64,000 bases of DNA, taken from the NCBI RefSeq assembly GCF_030285665.1, contig NZ_CP127295.1, positions 10,230,001-10,294,000 of the forward strand, read 5' to 3'. The first letter of the stretch is position 1. Each line of letters begins with the position of its first letter. The stretch comes from Amycolatopsis mongoliensis. Lineage in GTDB: Bacteria; Actinomycetota; Actinomycetes; Mycobacteriales; Pseudonocardiaceae. This document shows, piece after piece, positions 6,346 through 16,177 of this stretch. The notes below the pieces were generated by a model. The model did not search any database. It saw nothing but the letters and a program-made list of their open reading frames with translations, and was not told the origin of the DNA. A program made the translations under genes and the position numbers.

Positions 6346-9126
6346 CTACGCGCTGCTGCGCGCCCCGAAGCCCCACGCGCCGAAGACCTCGGCGAGCTCC
6401 GCGCGACCCGAGATGCCCAGTTTCCGGTAGCAGTTCGTCAGGTGCTTCTCCACCGCCCGCCGGGTCACGTTGATCTCGGCCGCGATCTCGCCGTTGGTCA
6501 GCCCGTCGAGGGCCAACCCGACCACCCGGCCCTCCGCTTCGCTCAGCGCCGCCGACGGTCCCGCGGCCGTGCCCGGCCCGGTCGTCTCCTCGGCCGTCCG
6601 GCCGGTGAGCCACGGCGCGCCGCAGCCCTCGGCGAGCCGGAACGCCTCGCGGAACCGTTCCTCCGCGCCCGCCTTCCCGCCGTCGCGCAGCAGCGCGCCC
6701 TCCGCCAGCAGGGCGCGGACCAGCTCCAGCCGGTCCCCCGACGCCCGGGACGACTCGATCGACTCCGCCACCAGGCGGTCGGCTTCGGGGCCCGAGGACA
6801 GCGACGCCTTGATCCGCAGCGCGCGCCCGATCGGTGCCGGCGCGCCCCAGCGCCGCGCCCACCGGACCTCGTCGTCGATCAGCTCGCCGGCCGAGACGGG
6901 GTCGCCGAGCCGCTGCTGGAGCCAGGCGCTCCAGGTCCGCCACGGGAACAGCGCCGGGTTCCGCCAGCCCGCCCGGTGCAGGGCCGCGCCGCAGTCGAGG
7001 AACCGCGCCAGCGCGCCCCGGGGGTCCTCGACCGCCGTCGCGGCACCGCGCAGCATCAGCAGGGCGGCCCGGACGTGCAGGCCGGCCCGCCCCAGCGCCT
7101 GCTCGTCGTAGTGCTCGACCAGCGTCGTGGCGAGGCGCTCGTCGCGGGTGACCACCGCGGTCGCCACGAGCGCCATCACCAGCGATTCGGGTGCTTCGCC
7201 GAGGTTCCCGCCGATCAGCTCGTACGCCTCCCAGGCCGTCGACCGCGCGCGGGTGAGCTGCCCGGTCTGGGCCAGCACCGCGGCGCGGGCGGAGATCAGC
7301 GACGCCGGCCGCGACGGCCGGCCGAGGACCGGTTCGCCGGCCGCACTCTCCAGCCACGACCACGTCGGGCCGACCGCCCCCGCGGCGAGGGCGGAGATGA
7401 TCAGCAGCGGCGCGGTGCCCGCGAACTCCGCGGACGACGCCGGGGCGCAGCGCAGCAGCCGGTCGGTCAGCTCCACCACGGTTCTCGCGGGCATCCCGGC
7501 GCTCAGCGTGGCCGCGTGCAGCAGGACCGCCAGCAGCTCGCGTTCGGCGAGGGTGGCGATCGACGGTTCCGGGCCCAGCTCGCGCAGGCGGTCCACCGCA
7601 CCGGCGAGCAGCGCGGGGTCTTCGCAGCGGGTGAGCCGGATCCGCGCCTCCAGGCGGAGCCCGGCCTGCGCGCCGGCGTCCTCCGGGCCGACGCGGCCGA
7701 CGAGGACGGCGGCCTCCGGCCGGAGGAAGGCCGACAGCGGCAGCAGGGTGACCGCCTCGGCCCGTTCACGCGGGGTGGGCAGCAGCCCGATCGCCTGCGT
7801 GAGGTGCCGGATCGCGGCGGCGACGTCGAAGGCGGCTTCGGTGAGCGCCAGGTCCACCAGCCGCCAGCCCCGCTCCGGGCCGCCGGGCGGGAGGTCGAGC
7901 AGCGCGCGGCGCAGGTACCGCGCCGCCGTCTCGGGTTCCCCGCGCCGGGTCGCCGCGTCGGCGGCCGTGCGCAGCTCCTCCGGCATCCACGGCGACGGCG
8001 ACGGCGCGGGCACCTCGAGCAGCTGGGCCGCGACCGTCTCCGCGGCGAACCCGGCCTCGTGGAACACGTTCGCCGCGCGCACCCGCCACCGCAGGTCCTC
8101 CTGCGCGGTCATCGACGCCTCGATCGCGGTCCGCAGCACGGGTGCGGCGAACCGCGGCGGGCACGCCGGATCGAGGACCCCCAGCCGGCCCAGGGCCCGC
8201 ACGGCCTCCGCGACGGCCACCGAGTCGGCGCCGGTGAGGTGCTCGACCAGCCACGGCTGGGCGTGCTCGCCGAGCACCGCGATCGCCCGGGCGCAGTCGG
8301 TCACCTGCGGGGGCAGCACGGCGAGCTGGGCGGACAGCCGTTCCTTCAGCACCGACGGGCCGACGCCGTGCGGGGGGTCGCCGCGCACGACTTCGGCGAG
8401 GTACAAGGGATTTCCGCCGCTCGCCGCGTGGCAGGCGGCGACGAACCGCGCGTCGCCGGCCCGGCCGTCGGACGCGGCGCGCAGCACCGCCGCGACGCCG
8501 GCCTCGGACAGGTTCGCCGGCCGGATCCGGGTCTTCGCCAGTTCCCACAGCTCGCGGATCGCGGGCCGGTCGGCCCCCGGATCGCCTTCGCGGACCGTGA
8601 CGACCAGCGCGCAGGGCAGCTCGTGGATCCGCCGCGCGCACTGCCGCAGCCAGGTCAGCGACTGCCGGTCGGCCACGTGCAGGTCGTCGACCAGCACGAC
8701 GAGCGGCCGCTCGGCGCCGACCGCGGCGAGCAGGCCGAGCAGGCCGTGCGCGGTCAGCACGTCGTTGTGGTCGCCCGGTTCCCACCCCGGCCAGCCCGGG
8801 GCGCCGGGGAACAGCCACCGCGCCGCCGACGCGGTCCCCGCGAACCAGCGGTCCGCAGCGCGCGCGTCCGCCTCGGCGACCAGCGGCTCGAGCACCTGGC
8901 AGGCGATCCCGAAGTCGAAGTCCTGTTCGGTCCGGCTCGCCGCCGCCGCGAGCACCCGCGGGCCACCGGGATTCGCCTCGGCCGAGCGCAGGACTTCCTT
9001 GAGCAGCGCCGTTTTCCCCACGCCGAGCTGCCCGGTGACCACCGTGACCGAACCCTCCCCGGCCCCGGCCGCGGTGATCGCGGCGCACAGCCGGCGCAGC
9101 TCGATCTCGCGTTCCGGCAGGGCCAC
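6346..9126 (-). CDS. LAL-family (large ATP-binding LuxR) regulator 1, intact P-loop
   Basis: A 926-residue cytoplasmic regulator. The N-terminal AAA-type ATPase has a canonical Walker A (GQLGVGKT, about residues 31-38) and Walker B (LVVLVDDLH, about 142-150). A long helical middle follows, then a C-terminal LuxR helix-turn-helix (LSEAEGRVVGLALDGLTN, then VTRRAVEKHLTNCYRKLG). LAL proteins of this size are typical pathway activators in macrolide and polyene clusters. It starts with GTG two bases after the stop of LAL 2, so translation is probably coupled. It is last in a three-gene LAL operon and ends before a convergent palindromic terminator. Of the three it is the only one with a standard P-loop lysine. 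Confidence 0.9.
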   Translation of the reverse strand: MALPEREIELRRLCAAITAAGAGEGSVTVVTGQLGVGKTALLKEVLRSAEANPGGPRVLAAAASRTEQDFDFGIACQVLEPLVAEADARAADRWFAGTASAARWLFPGAPGWPGWEPGDHNDVLTAHGLLGLLAAVGAERPLVVLVDDLHVADRQSLTWLRQCARRIHELPCALVVTVREGDPGADRPAIRELWELAKTRIRPANLSEAGVAAVLRAASDGRAGDARFVAACHAASGGNPLYLAEVVRGDPPHGVGPSVLKERLSAQLAVLPPQVTDCARAIAVLGEHAQPWLVEHLTGADSVAVAEAVRALGRLGVLDPACPPRFAAPVLRTAIEASMTAQEDLRWRVRAANVFHEAGFAAETVAAQLLEVPAPSPSPWMPEELRTAADAATRRGEPETAARYLRRALLDLPPGGPERGWRLVDLALTEAAFDVAAAIRHLTQAIGLLPTPRERAEAVTLLPLSAFLRPEAAVLVGRVGPEDAGAQAGLRLEARIRLTRCEDPALLAGAVDRLRELGPEPSIATLAERELLAVLLHAATLSAGMPARTVVELTDRLLRCAPASSAEFAGTAPLLIISALAAGAVGPTWSWLESAAGEPVLGRPSRPASLISARAAVLAQTGQLTRARSTAWEAYELIGGNLGEAPESLVMALVATAVVTRDERLATTLVEHYDEQALGRAGLHVRAALLMLRGAATAVEDPRGALARFLDCGAALHRAGWRNPALFPWRTWSAWLQQRLGDPVSAGELIDDEVRWARRWGAPAPIGRALRIKASLSSGPEADRLVAESIESSRASGDRLELVRALLAEGALLRDGGKAGAEERFREAFRLAEGCGAPWLTGRTAEETTGPGTAAGPSAALSEAEGRVVGLALDGLTNGEIAAEINVTRRAVEKHLTNCYRKLGISGRAELAEVFGAWGFGARSSA

Positions 9127-9128
9127 GG

Positions 9129-11876
9129 CTAGCCCTCCTCGCCGGCGGAGGCGAGCGCCTCGGCGAGCTGGCGCCTACCGCCGATGCCCAGCTTGCGGTA
9201 GACGTTGGTCAGGTGCAGCTCGACCGTCCGCCGGGTCACCGCGAGCTCCACCGCGATCCCGGCGTTGGAGGTGCCCGCCGCGGCCAGCTTCGCCACCCGG
9301 CGCTGGGCCTCGGAAAGGCCGTGCAGCCGCGAAACCTCGCCTCCGGTCAGCTCGTTCAGCCGGCCGAGGACGCCCCGCCAGCGGTACCGCGCCGCCAGGG
9401 TGCGGGCCTCCGCGAGGAGATCGCCGGCCCCGTCGCCGTCGCCGGCCGCCAGTTCCACCAGCGCCGTCGCGTGGCGCAGGTGACTGCCGCTGCCGCGCAG
9501 CAGCCCGACGGCCTGCGCCAGGTGCCCGGCGCGGTCCGGGTCCCGGGGGCCGAGGGCGAGCCCGGCGGCCAGGTGCGCGCCACCGACGGCGGCCCGGGTG
9601 CCCCACGCGGTCGCGGCGGCGAGCTCCTCGCCGAGCAGGAGCCGGGCGGCTTCCCGTTCGCCGCCGGCAACCAGGCACTTCGCGGCGGTCGAGCGCCACG
9701 GCAGCACCTCCGGGTTTTCCCAGCCACGCGCGGAAAGCCGGCGGCCGCACTCGCGCAGCGGGGCGAGCGCCTGCTCGGGCCGGTCCTCGCCGAGCAGCAC
9801 CGCGCCCTTGGCGTACAAGAGGAACGCGCTGCCGAGCCCCGGACCCGGCTCGACGGGATCACGCTCGAGCGCCTGCCGGGCGAGGTCGACGCGGCCGGCT
9901 TCGAGGTGCACCCTCGCCTCGGTCGCGACCACCCGGGCGCGCAGCATCGAGTGCCAGTGCCGGGGCGGCACCAGCTCGTGCGCGCCGGACAGGTCGGCCG
10001 CCGCGTCGTCGAGGGTTCCCGCGGCGAGGTGCCGCTCGGCTCGCTCGGCGAGGGCACGGGCGACCAGCGTCCGGGAGCACTGGCGGCGCGCCTGGGCGAG
10101 GACGTCTTCGCCGTGGGTGTCCGCTTCGGCGAGATCCCCGGTGAGCACCAGCGCGCCGACTGCGGCGGCGCGCACGGTCAGCGCGCCCACCTCCGCCATC
10201 GGCTGCGCCAGCGCGGCCCGCGCCAGCCCGCGCACCCGGGCGGGCCGCAGCCCGCGCCGGGCGAGCAGCACCGCGGCCGCGGCCGCCTGCGCCGGGTCCG
10301 CCGGCCGCTCGGGCAGCGGCGGCATGCCGTACCCGCCGACGGCCGACCGGTCCTGCGGGTCGCCGTCGACCAGCCAGTACAGCGCGAGCAGGGTTTCGCG
10401 CTCCGCCGCCGAGACGTCCGGGCGACGGAACGCGGCGACGAGGGTGCGCACGTTCAGCCCGCCCCGCGCGTTGAGCAGGTCCGCGGCCAACAGCCGGTGG
10501 CCGCCGAGCCCCGGACCGTCCAGTTCGGACAGTACCCGGGCCAGGTGGCGGTCGCCCGCGTCCTGGTCGAGCAGGAGTTCCGCGGCACCGAGGTCGATGA
10601 GCACCGCCGCGCGCCGCGCCGGATCGAGGGGTTCCTGCAGGGCGCGCTTGAGCGACGCCGTCGCCTGCCCGTCGCGGTCGCCGGCCTGGCCCAGCCGGGC
10701 GGCCGCGCGCAGCACCTCCACCACCCAGGGCTCGCCGATCACGCGGGTCCGCCGCAGGATCGCCGCGACCGCCGCGTTCGCGACGCCGTGTTCGTGGCCC
10801 AGCTTCGCCGCGCGGGTGAAGAAGGCGTCGCGCTCGCCCTCGCTCATCCGGCCGAGCACCCGCTGGCCGGCGTCCGGTTCGGCCAGCCCGCCGCCCGGGG
10901 CGACCAGGCCGATCTCCCGCAGCCGCGCGAGGTCCGCGGCCAGCCGCTCCGGCGGGCACCCGGCGAGCTCGGCCAGCAGTGCCGGGCCGAAACCCTCCTG
11001 GCACACCGAAACGGCGCGCAGCACGGCGGTGAGCTCGGCGGGCAGGACGTCGACCAGGCGCAGCAGGCGTTCGCCGGCGATCCGGGTGAAGAGCCCGGCC
11101 CGCTCCCGCGCGAAGCCCGGCTCCATGCGCAGCCGGTTCAGCGCCTCGGTCAGCACCGCCGGGTTCCCGCCGCTGCCGCGCACGGCGTGCTCGACCAGCC
11201 GCTCGTCGGCCGCCGCGCCCAGCCGCTCCCGCACCAGGCGGGCCACCGCGGCGTCGCCGAGCGGGCGCAGCCGGATCCCGTGCGCGGCGGCCACCGGCCG
11301 CCAGGTGTCCAGCCCGCTGGTCTGGCTGACCACCAGCAGCACCGGAATATCGCCCAGGAGCCCGGAAAGCGCGTGCAGCCACGCCCGGGACGCGGCGTCG
11401 GCCCAGTGCAGGTCGTCGACGGCGAGCACGAGCGGCCGGCCCTCGACCGCCGCGGCCAGGTCCCGGCACAACCCGCCGAGGACGCGTCCGTCCGGCACCG
11501 GGCCGGTGCTCTCCCCGACCGCCGCCGCGGGAAGCCCGCCGCCGAGCGCGGTGAAGATCTGGTGCAGCACGGTGAACGGCTCGGTGCCGTCGGACGGGCA
11601 GCACGGGACGTGGGCGACGCGCAGCCGGGCGTGCCGGGCGGTCGCCGCGACCGAGGCCAGCAGGGCGCTGCGGCCGGAGCCGGGCGCGCCGGTGACCGTG
11701 ACGACCGCCGGGTTCCCGTCGGCCAGGCCGTGGACCAGCCCGGTCAGCAGCGCGGACTCCTCGTCCCGCTCGGCCAGCCGCGGCCCGGGCACGCCGCGCT
11801 GGTGCGGCAGACCGGTCTCGCCGGGCCGCGTCCACCCGTCGAGCACCGGGGCGTCGTCGCTACCCGGCGAGCCCAT
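9129..11876 (-). CDS. LAL-family regulator 2, Arg in place of P-loop Lys
   Basis: A 915-residue LAL regulator. The ATPase domain has a Walker A-like GAPGSGRS (residues 63-70), in which the invariant lysine is arginine, and a good Walker B (LVLAVDDLHWAD). The C-terminal LuxR domain reads LSEAQRRVAKLAAAGTSN, then VTRRTVELHLTNVYRKLG. An Ala/Leu/Arg-rich helical region fills the middle. ATG 11876 overlaps the end of LAL 3 by 17 bases, and the stop is two bases before LAL 1. It is similar enough to its neighbours to suggest tandem duplication. The Lys to Arg change would be expected to weaken nucleotide binding or hydrolysis. Confidence 0.88.
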   Translation of the reverse strand: MGSPGSDDAPVLDGWTRPGETGLPHQRGVPGPRLAERDEESALLTGLVHGLADGNPAVVTVTGAPGSGRSALLASVAATARHARLRVAHVPCCPSDGTEPFTVLHQIFTALGGGLPAAAVGESTGPVPDGRVLGGLCRDLAAAVEGRPLVLAVDDLHWADAASRAWLHALSGLLGDIPVLLVVSQTSGLDTWRPVAAAHGIRLRPLGDAAVARLVRERLGAAADERLVEHAVRGSGGNPAVLTEALNRLRMEPGFARERAGLFTRIAGERLLRLVDVLPAELTAVLRAVSVCQEGFGPALLAELAGCPPERLAADLARLREIGLVAPGGGLAEPDAGQRVLGRMSEGERDAFFTRAAKLGHEHGVANAAVAAILRRTRVIGEPWVVEVLRAAARLGQAGDRDGQATASLKRALQEPLDPARRAAVLIDLGAAELLLDQDAGDRHLARVLSELDGPGLGGHRLLAADLLNARGGLNVRTLVAAFRRPDVSAAERETLLALYWLVDGDPQDRSAVGGYGMPPLPERPADPAQAAAAAVLLARRGLRPARVRGLARAALAQPMAEVGALTVRAAAVGALVLTGDLAEADTHGEDVLAQARRQCSRTLVARALAERAERHLAAGTLDDAAADLSGAHELVPPRHWHSMLRARVVATEARVHLEAGRVDLARQALERDPVEPGPGLGSAFLLYAKGAVLLGEDRPEQALAPLRECGRRLSARGWENPEVLPWRSTAAKCLVAGGEREAARLLLGEELAAATAWGTRAAVGGAHLAAGLALGPRDPDRAGHLAQAVGLLRGSGSHLRHATALVELAAGDGDGAGDLLAEARTLAARYRWRGVLGRLNELTGGEVSRLHGLSEAQRRVAKLAAAGTSNAGIAVELAVTRRTVELHLTNVYRKLGIGGRRQLAEALASAGEEG

Positions 11877-14439
11877 GCGTCCTCTTCGGTGCCCCGGGGA
11901 CCGAGGGGGAACCCGCGCTCGCCCGCAGCGCGACGGCCAGTTCGGCGCGGCTGTCCACGGCGAGCTTCCGGTAGACGTTGGTCAGGTGCAGCTCGACGGT
12001 CCTCGGCGAGACGAACAGGGTGCCCGCGACGTCGCGGTTGCTCGCCCCGCCGGCGACCAGCTCGGCCACTTCGCGTTCGCGCTGGGTCAGGACGTCGGCT
12101 CGCGGTTTCCGCAGCCGGCCGCCCGACTCCTCGAGCAGCTCGCGGGCGAGCGCGCCGATCGAACGCCACCCCGAACAGGCGGACAGCATCGCGGCCTGGC
12201 GCAGGTGCTGGCGCGCGGCCTTGCGGTCGCCGACGCACGTCAAAGCCTTGCCCAGCAAGTACTCCGCCCGCGCGTACTCGACCCGGCAGGGCGAGGTCGC
12301 CAGCACCCGGACCGCTTCCGCGAGCAGTTCCACCGCCCGCGTCCCCGACCCGGCCACGCCGCGGCCGACCAGCACCAGGCCGCGCGCGGTCGGCGTCGGC
12401 CAGCCCTCGGCGAGTTCCTGCCCGCGTTCGGCGTACGCGGCCGCTTCCCCGTGGCGACCGTGCCCGGCGAGCAGCAGCGTGGCGGTGAACCACCAGGGCG
12501 CGAACACCGGGTTGCCGATGCCGGCTTCCTCCTGCCGTCGGCCGGATTCGAGCAGCAGCTCCAGCGCGCCGTCGACGTCGGAGCGCGCCGCCCGGGTCCG
12601 CGCCAGGCCGAGCAGCCAGAGGTGGCGCTCCGCCGGCGCGTCGTCCAGTTCGTCCGGGCGTGCCGCGCGCAGCAGCCCCTCGGCGGCGGCCGGCTCGTCG
12701 TCGGCGCGCAGGGCGGTCGCCAGCGCGGTCCGGACCGCGAGCCCCGGGCGCTGCCCCGCGCTCGCCAGCGCGGCGACGCGGACGTCGGCGAGCGCGCCGT
12801 CGCGGTCGCCGCTCTCCCGCAGCACGCAGAAGCGGGCGGCCAGCGCCCGGCCGAGTCCCGGGCGGTCGCCGAGCACCGCGGCCTCGGCCACCGCCCGGTC
12901 GAGCGCCCGCACGGCGTTCGGCGCGTCGTCGACCAGCCGCAGGGTCCGCGCGGCGGCGAGCAGGTCGTCGCTCGACGCGGCCGCCGCCGGCAGCCGGACC
13001 ACGGCGCGGGCGCAGGCCGCGGCGACCTCGGTGCCGCGGCCGGTCAGCGCGAGAGCGGCGGCCCGGTCGGCGAGGTCCCGGGCGCCGGGGTGGCGGACCG
13101 CGGCCGCGCGGGGGGCGGTCGCGGCCCGTTCCCGCAGCAGGCCGCGCGCGGCCTCCCGGGTCGTGGCCCCGGCGGCGAGCGCCGCCACGGGCACCGCGCG
13201 CGAGTCCGTGCCGAGCCGTGCGGCCAGCCGGTCGATCAGGCCACCGAGCGGCGCCTGCCGCCGGCCGGCGGCGTCCGCGGCGGTGGCCGCGAGCGCGTAG
13301 AGCACGGCGACGGCACAGTGGTCACGCGGGTCGCGGACGTGTCCGGCGGCCGAGCGCAGCTCCGTCATCGCCGCCTCCGGGTCGAGCCCCAGCCGGGCGG
13401 CGGCCAGCGCCAGCCGGACGTCGAGCCGGCCCGGCTCGGCGGCCGCCGCGCGGGACAGGTGGGCGACCGCGGTCGCCGGGTCGTCCCGGCTTTCCGCGGC
13501 GGCCGCGGCTTCGAGCGCGAGGTCGATCATCCAGCGCTCGTCGAGGCGGGGCAGCGCGCCGAGGTGCGGGGCGACCTCGGCGGCGGGCCGGGCGTCGTCG
13601 TTGAGCACCCGGGCCGCGCGCAAATGCAGGTGAGCGAGTTCTTCGGCGGGCGTTTCCGCGAGCAGGCGGGATCGGACCGACCGGTCGAGCACGCTTCCGG
13701 CGAACAGATTCGCGCGTCGAATTCCGTCGATCGCGATCCGCACCGGGCGCGCCGGCAGCCCGCACAAAGCGGCCACCCTCGGCACGTTCTGGTCGTCGAG
13801 GACGGCGATGGCGGTGGCCACGGTCCGTGCCTGCGCGGACAACCCGGCCAGCGCGTCGACCGGGCTGGAGGCGGCGACTTCCCAGCGGTGGCACCGGTCC
13901 TGCGCACCGATCTGCCCCAGTGCCCAGGTGCCCGGGCCGGGCTCGTCGGGACGGCGGCAGAGGACGAGCAGAAACCGCTCTCCGCGCCCGCACCGCAGCA
14001 GGAAGTCGAAGAACCGCACCGACGATTCGTCGCACCACTGGGCGTCTTCGACGACGATCACGGAATTCTTTTCCCGCAATGGCCCGGAAAGCAGCAACGA
14101 CCGCAAAGTGCGGAATTTCCGGTGGAGTCCGGAACCGTCTTCCGCGGGCAGTTCCAGAGTGCGCGCAATGGCGCCGCCCGGATCGGCGTGCCCCGCGAAC
14201 AGTTCGGTGAGCGCGTGGAACTCGGGAGGCTCGGTGACTCCGCGACCGGAGAAGCGAATAATATTCGCGGACCGGCCCGTTTCCGACGCTTCGAAGCTCG
14301 CCAGCAGGGCGCGGACGCCGCCGTCCGGCGTCCCGTCGACCAGCATGGCCTGCGCGGACTCCGTCCACGCCAGTGCCGCACACCGGGACAAGGCGCCCGG
14401 ATCCCCGGCGAAGTCCGGATTCGAAGTGGGTTCCGACAT
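11860..14439 (-). CDS. LAL-family regulator 3, degenerate P-loop
   Basis: An 859-residue LAL-type regulator, first gene of the operon. The position of Walker A is occupied by GTPDGGVR (about residues 36-43), with no Lys and no Ser/Thr, while a Walker B-like VIVVEDAQWCDESS is retained. The C-terminal LuxR domain is well preserved (LTQREREVAELVAGGASN, then VSPRTVELHLTNVYRKL). It could therefore bind DNA but probably not ATP in the usual way. The ATG at 14439 has AGGAAAGG upstream and a small hairpin in the leader. Divergent from the sensor kinase, with about 410 bases between them. Confidence 0.87.
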   Translation of the reverse strand: MSEPTSNPDFAGDPGALSRCAALAWTESAQAMLVDGTPDGGVRALLASFEASETGRSANIIRFSGRGVTEPPEFHALTELFAGHADPGGAIARTLELPAEDGSGLHRKFRTLRSLLLSGPLREKNSVIVVEDAQWCDESSVRFFDFLLRCGRGERFLLVLCRRPDEPGPGTWALGQIGAQDRCHRWEVAASSPVDALAGLSAQARTVATAIAVLDDQNVPRVAALCGLPARPVRIAIDGIRRANLFAGSVLDRSVRSRLLAETPAEELAHLHLRAARVLNDDARPAAEVAPHLGALPRLDERWMIDLALEAAAAAESRDDPATAVAHLSRAAAAEPGRLDVRLALAAARLGLDPEAAMTELRSAAGHVRDPRDHCAVAVLYALAATAADAAGRRQAPLGGLIDRLAARLGTDSRAVPVAALAAGATTREAARGLLRERAATAPRAAAVRHPGARDLADRAAALALTGRGTEVAAACARAVVRLPAAAASSDDLLAAARTLRLVDDAPNAVRALDRAVAEAAVLGDRPGLGRALAARFCVLRESGDRDGALADVRVAALASAGQRPGLAVRTALATALRADDEPAAAEGLLRAARPDELDDAPAERHLWLLGLARTRAARSDVDGALELLLESGRRQEEAGIGNPVFAPWWFTATLLLAGHGRHGEAAAYAERGQELAEGWPTPTARGLVLVGRGVAGSGTRAVELLAEAVRVLATSPCRVEYARAEYLLGKALTCVGDRKAARQHLRQAAMLSACSGWRSIGALARELLEESGGRLRKPRADVLTQREREVAELVAGGASNRDVAGTLFVSPRTVELHLTNVYRKLAVDSRAELAVALRASAGSPSVPGAPKRTHGLAG

Positions 14440-14462
14440 GCCGCCATCGACCTTTCCTGCAA

Positions 14463-14479
14463 GCTCGGCAAAACCGAGC
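14463..14479 (-). promoter_or_regulatory. Small hairpin in the leader of LAL 3
   Basis: GCTCGG and CCGAGC arms of six bases flank a five-base loop, about 24 bases upstream of the LAL 3 start codon and just ahead of its AGGAAAGG site. It could modulate translation of the operon; nothing more is supported. Confidence 0.3.
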
Positions 14480-14750
14480 CCTTTCCCGCAGCCCCCAGAG
14501 CCGCCGAAGGATCTGACCGTCCGAACGCTATTGACACCGCCGCCGGGATGAAAACCACCGTCGGTGCCCGATCTGTGCCACTTCCTCCACTAACAGGTGA
14601 CCGTACCAGGCGCGACGCATGCTGTCAGCGAAGACCACCACCCGGACGGGTGACACACTTGTAGCATTACCGAGCGCCTAAAACTGGACATTTAACCAAG
14701 ACTTGAGGTCCCTCTTGTTGTCCGTGGGCCGAGGGGGTGACGGGCAACCA

Positions 14751-14790
14751 ACGAAAGTTGTCGGTCCGTCGCCCGCCGGGCAACTTTCGT
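14751..14790. repeat. 10-bp inverted repeat in the LAL 3/kinase divergent region
   Basis: ACGAAAGTTG (14751-14760) and CAACTTTCGT (14781-14790) are exact reverse complements separated by 20 bases. The site is 59 bases before the sensor kinase start in the roughly 410-base divergent region 14440-14848. That region also has an AT-rich patch at 14680-14715 but no promoter I can assign with confidence. It could be an operator or an attenuator-like hairpin. A much decayed version of the same words may exist near 19812-19856. Confidence 0.45.
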
Positions 14791-14848
14791 CGCTAGTCCG
14801 CCCCGGGAAGCGGCGGTCCACCTCCCGGAGCCGCCCCCGGGAGCTAAC

Positions 14849-16159
14849 GTGGGGCCCGTGTCGGACGTCACTCCAGGTACTCGAACCACGCTGCGTGAGC
14901 AGCTCGGCACCCGCGCGGGGCCCAAGCACGAACTGGCGACGCTGCTCAGCCTGGCGGTGATCTTCGGCGCGCTCGACGTGGTGATCAGCGTCAACAGCCA
15001 GCCCACCACCGGCTGGGCCGGCCCCCGCGCCGACCTCGTCCTCCAGCTCCTGGTCGACGTCTCGGTGCTCGGGCTGCGGCGCTTCCCCAAGACGGTCACC
15101 GGCATCGCACTGGCCGTGGCGTTCGTGACGGTGCTGGCCGACGGGCTCGCCCCCGGCCTGCTCTCCCCGGAGAACCCGGCCAGCCCGCTGATCCTGCCGC
15201 GCGTCACGTCGGTCATCGTGATCTTCCTGGTCCGGCTGGAGAGCCCGCGCGTCGCGTTCCCCCTCATCGGCGCCCTGGCGATCATCGGCAGCGAGCCGTG
15301 GGCGCCCAGCTGGACCATCACCCCGGTCGGCCTGCTCAGCACGATCGGCCCCGCCGCGGTCGTGCTCTACCTGGACGCGCGCAAGCAGCTGCTGCAGGAG
15401 CTGCGCGACCGCGCCGAGCGAGCCGAGCGCGAGACGCACCTGCTGGCCGAGCAGGCCCGGTTCGAGGAGCGCCGCCGCCTCGCCGCGGAGATGCACGACG
15501 TCCTCACCCACGGGCTCAGCCTGATGGTGCTGCACGCCGGGGCGCTCGGCATCAGCTCGAAGGAACCCGACGTCCGCAAGGCCGCCGAGGAGATCCGCGC
15601 CCGCGGCGCGATGGCGCTCGACGAGCTGCGCGACCTGGTCGGGGTGCTGAACACGACCTCGGCCGACATCTCCGAGCGGATGACGGGGCCGAGCCCCCGG
15701 CTCGGCTCGGCGGGCGCGCCGAAGGAGCCACCGCCGCCGCCCGACCCCGCCACGCTCGTCGCCGAGTCGGTCGCGGCCGGCATCCCGGTGGAACTGGACG
15801 TCGAAGGCGAGCGCTCGCAGATGTCCCCCACCATCGCGCGCACGGTCCACCGGATCGTGCAGGAGGCGCTGACCAACGCCCGCAAGCACGCGGCGGGCGC
15901 CGAGATCCGCGTCGAACTGCGCTACCGGCCGGACGGCGTCGGCATCCGCGTGGTCAACACCCCGCCCCGCCGGCAGCCGGACGAGGTGCTGGCCGGCAGC
16001 GGTTCCGGGCTGGGGCTGTCGAGCCTGCGCCACCGCGTCGAACTGGTCGGGGGGACTTTGCAGGCCGGGCCCACGCCCGACGGCGGGTTCCGGATCGCCG
16101 CGGACCTGCCGGCCTACGTGCCGACGACGGAGACGCGCCAGAAGTCCGCGCACCGCTGA
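14849..16159 (+). CDS. Sensor histidine kinase, HisKA_3 (NarL-partner) type, orphan
   Basis: A 436-residue membrane kinase. About five to six hydrophobic segments fill residues 25-180, followed by a coiled linker rich in Arg/Glu. The dimerisation/phospho-acceptor helix has the H-box AAEMHDVLTHGLSLMVL. The ATPase has an N-box-like IVQEALTNARKHA and a glycine motif GSGLGLSSLRHR. This class pairs with NarL-type response regulators, but none is adjacent; the orphan regulator at 5549 is a possible partner. GTG 14849 follows GGGAG; GTG 14858 is the alternative start. A palindromic repeat follows the stop and may terminate it before rmlA. Confidence 0.85.
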   Translation: MGPVSDVTPGTRTTLREQLGTRAGPKHELATLLSLAVIFGALDVVISVNSQPTTGWAGPRADLVLQLLVDVSVLGLRRFPKTVTGIALAVAFVTVLADGLAPGLLSPENPASPLILPRVTSVIVIFLVRLESPRVAFPLIGALAIIGSEPWAPSWTITPVGLLSTIGPAAVVLYLDARKQLLQELRDRAERAERETHLLAEQARFEERRRLAAEMHDVLTHGLSLMVLHAGALGISSKEPDVRKAAEEIRARGAMALDELRDLVGVLNTTSADISERMTGPSPRLGSAGAPKEPPPPPDPATLVAESVAAGIPVELDVEGERSQMSPTIARTVHRIVQEALTNARKHAAGAEIRVELRYRPDGVGIRVVNTPPRRQPDEVLAGSGSGLGLSSLRHRVELVGGTLQAGPTPDGGFRIAADLPAYVPTTETRQKSAHR

Positions 16160-16177
16160 CTCCCACGCCGCACCGAT

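Noticed and set aside
9598..14664. Very long open frame on the plus strand antisense to the LAL operon
   Set aside because: It is a GC-bias shadow: low-complexity Arg/Ser/Pro-rich sequence with no motifs, while the opposite strand encodes three proteins with clear ATPase and LuxR domains.
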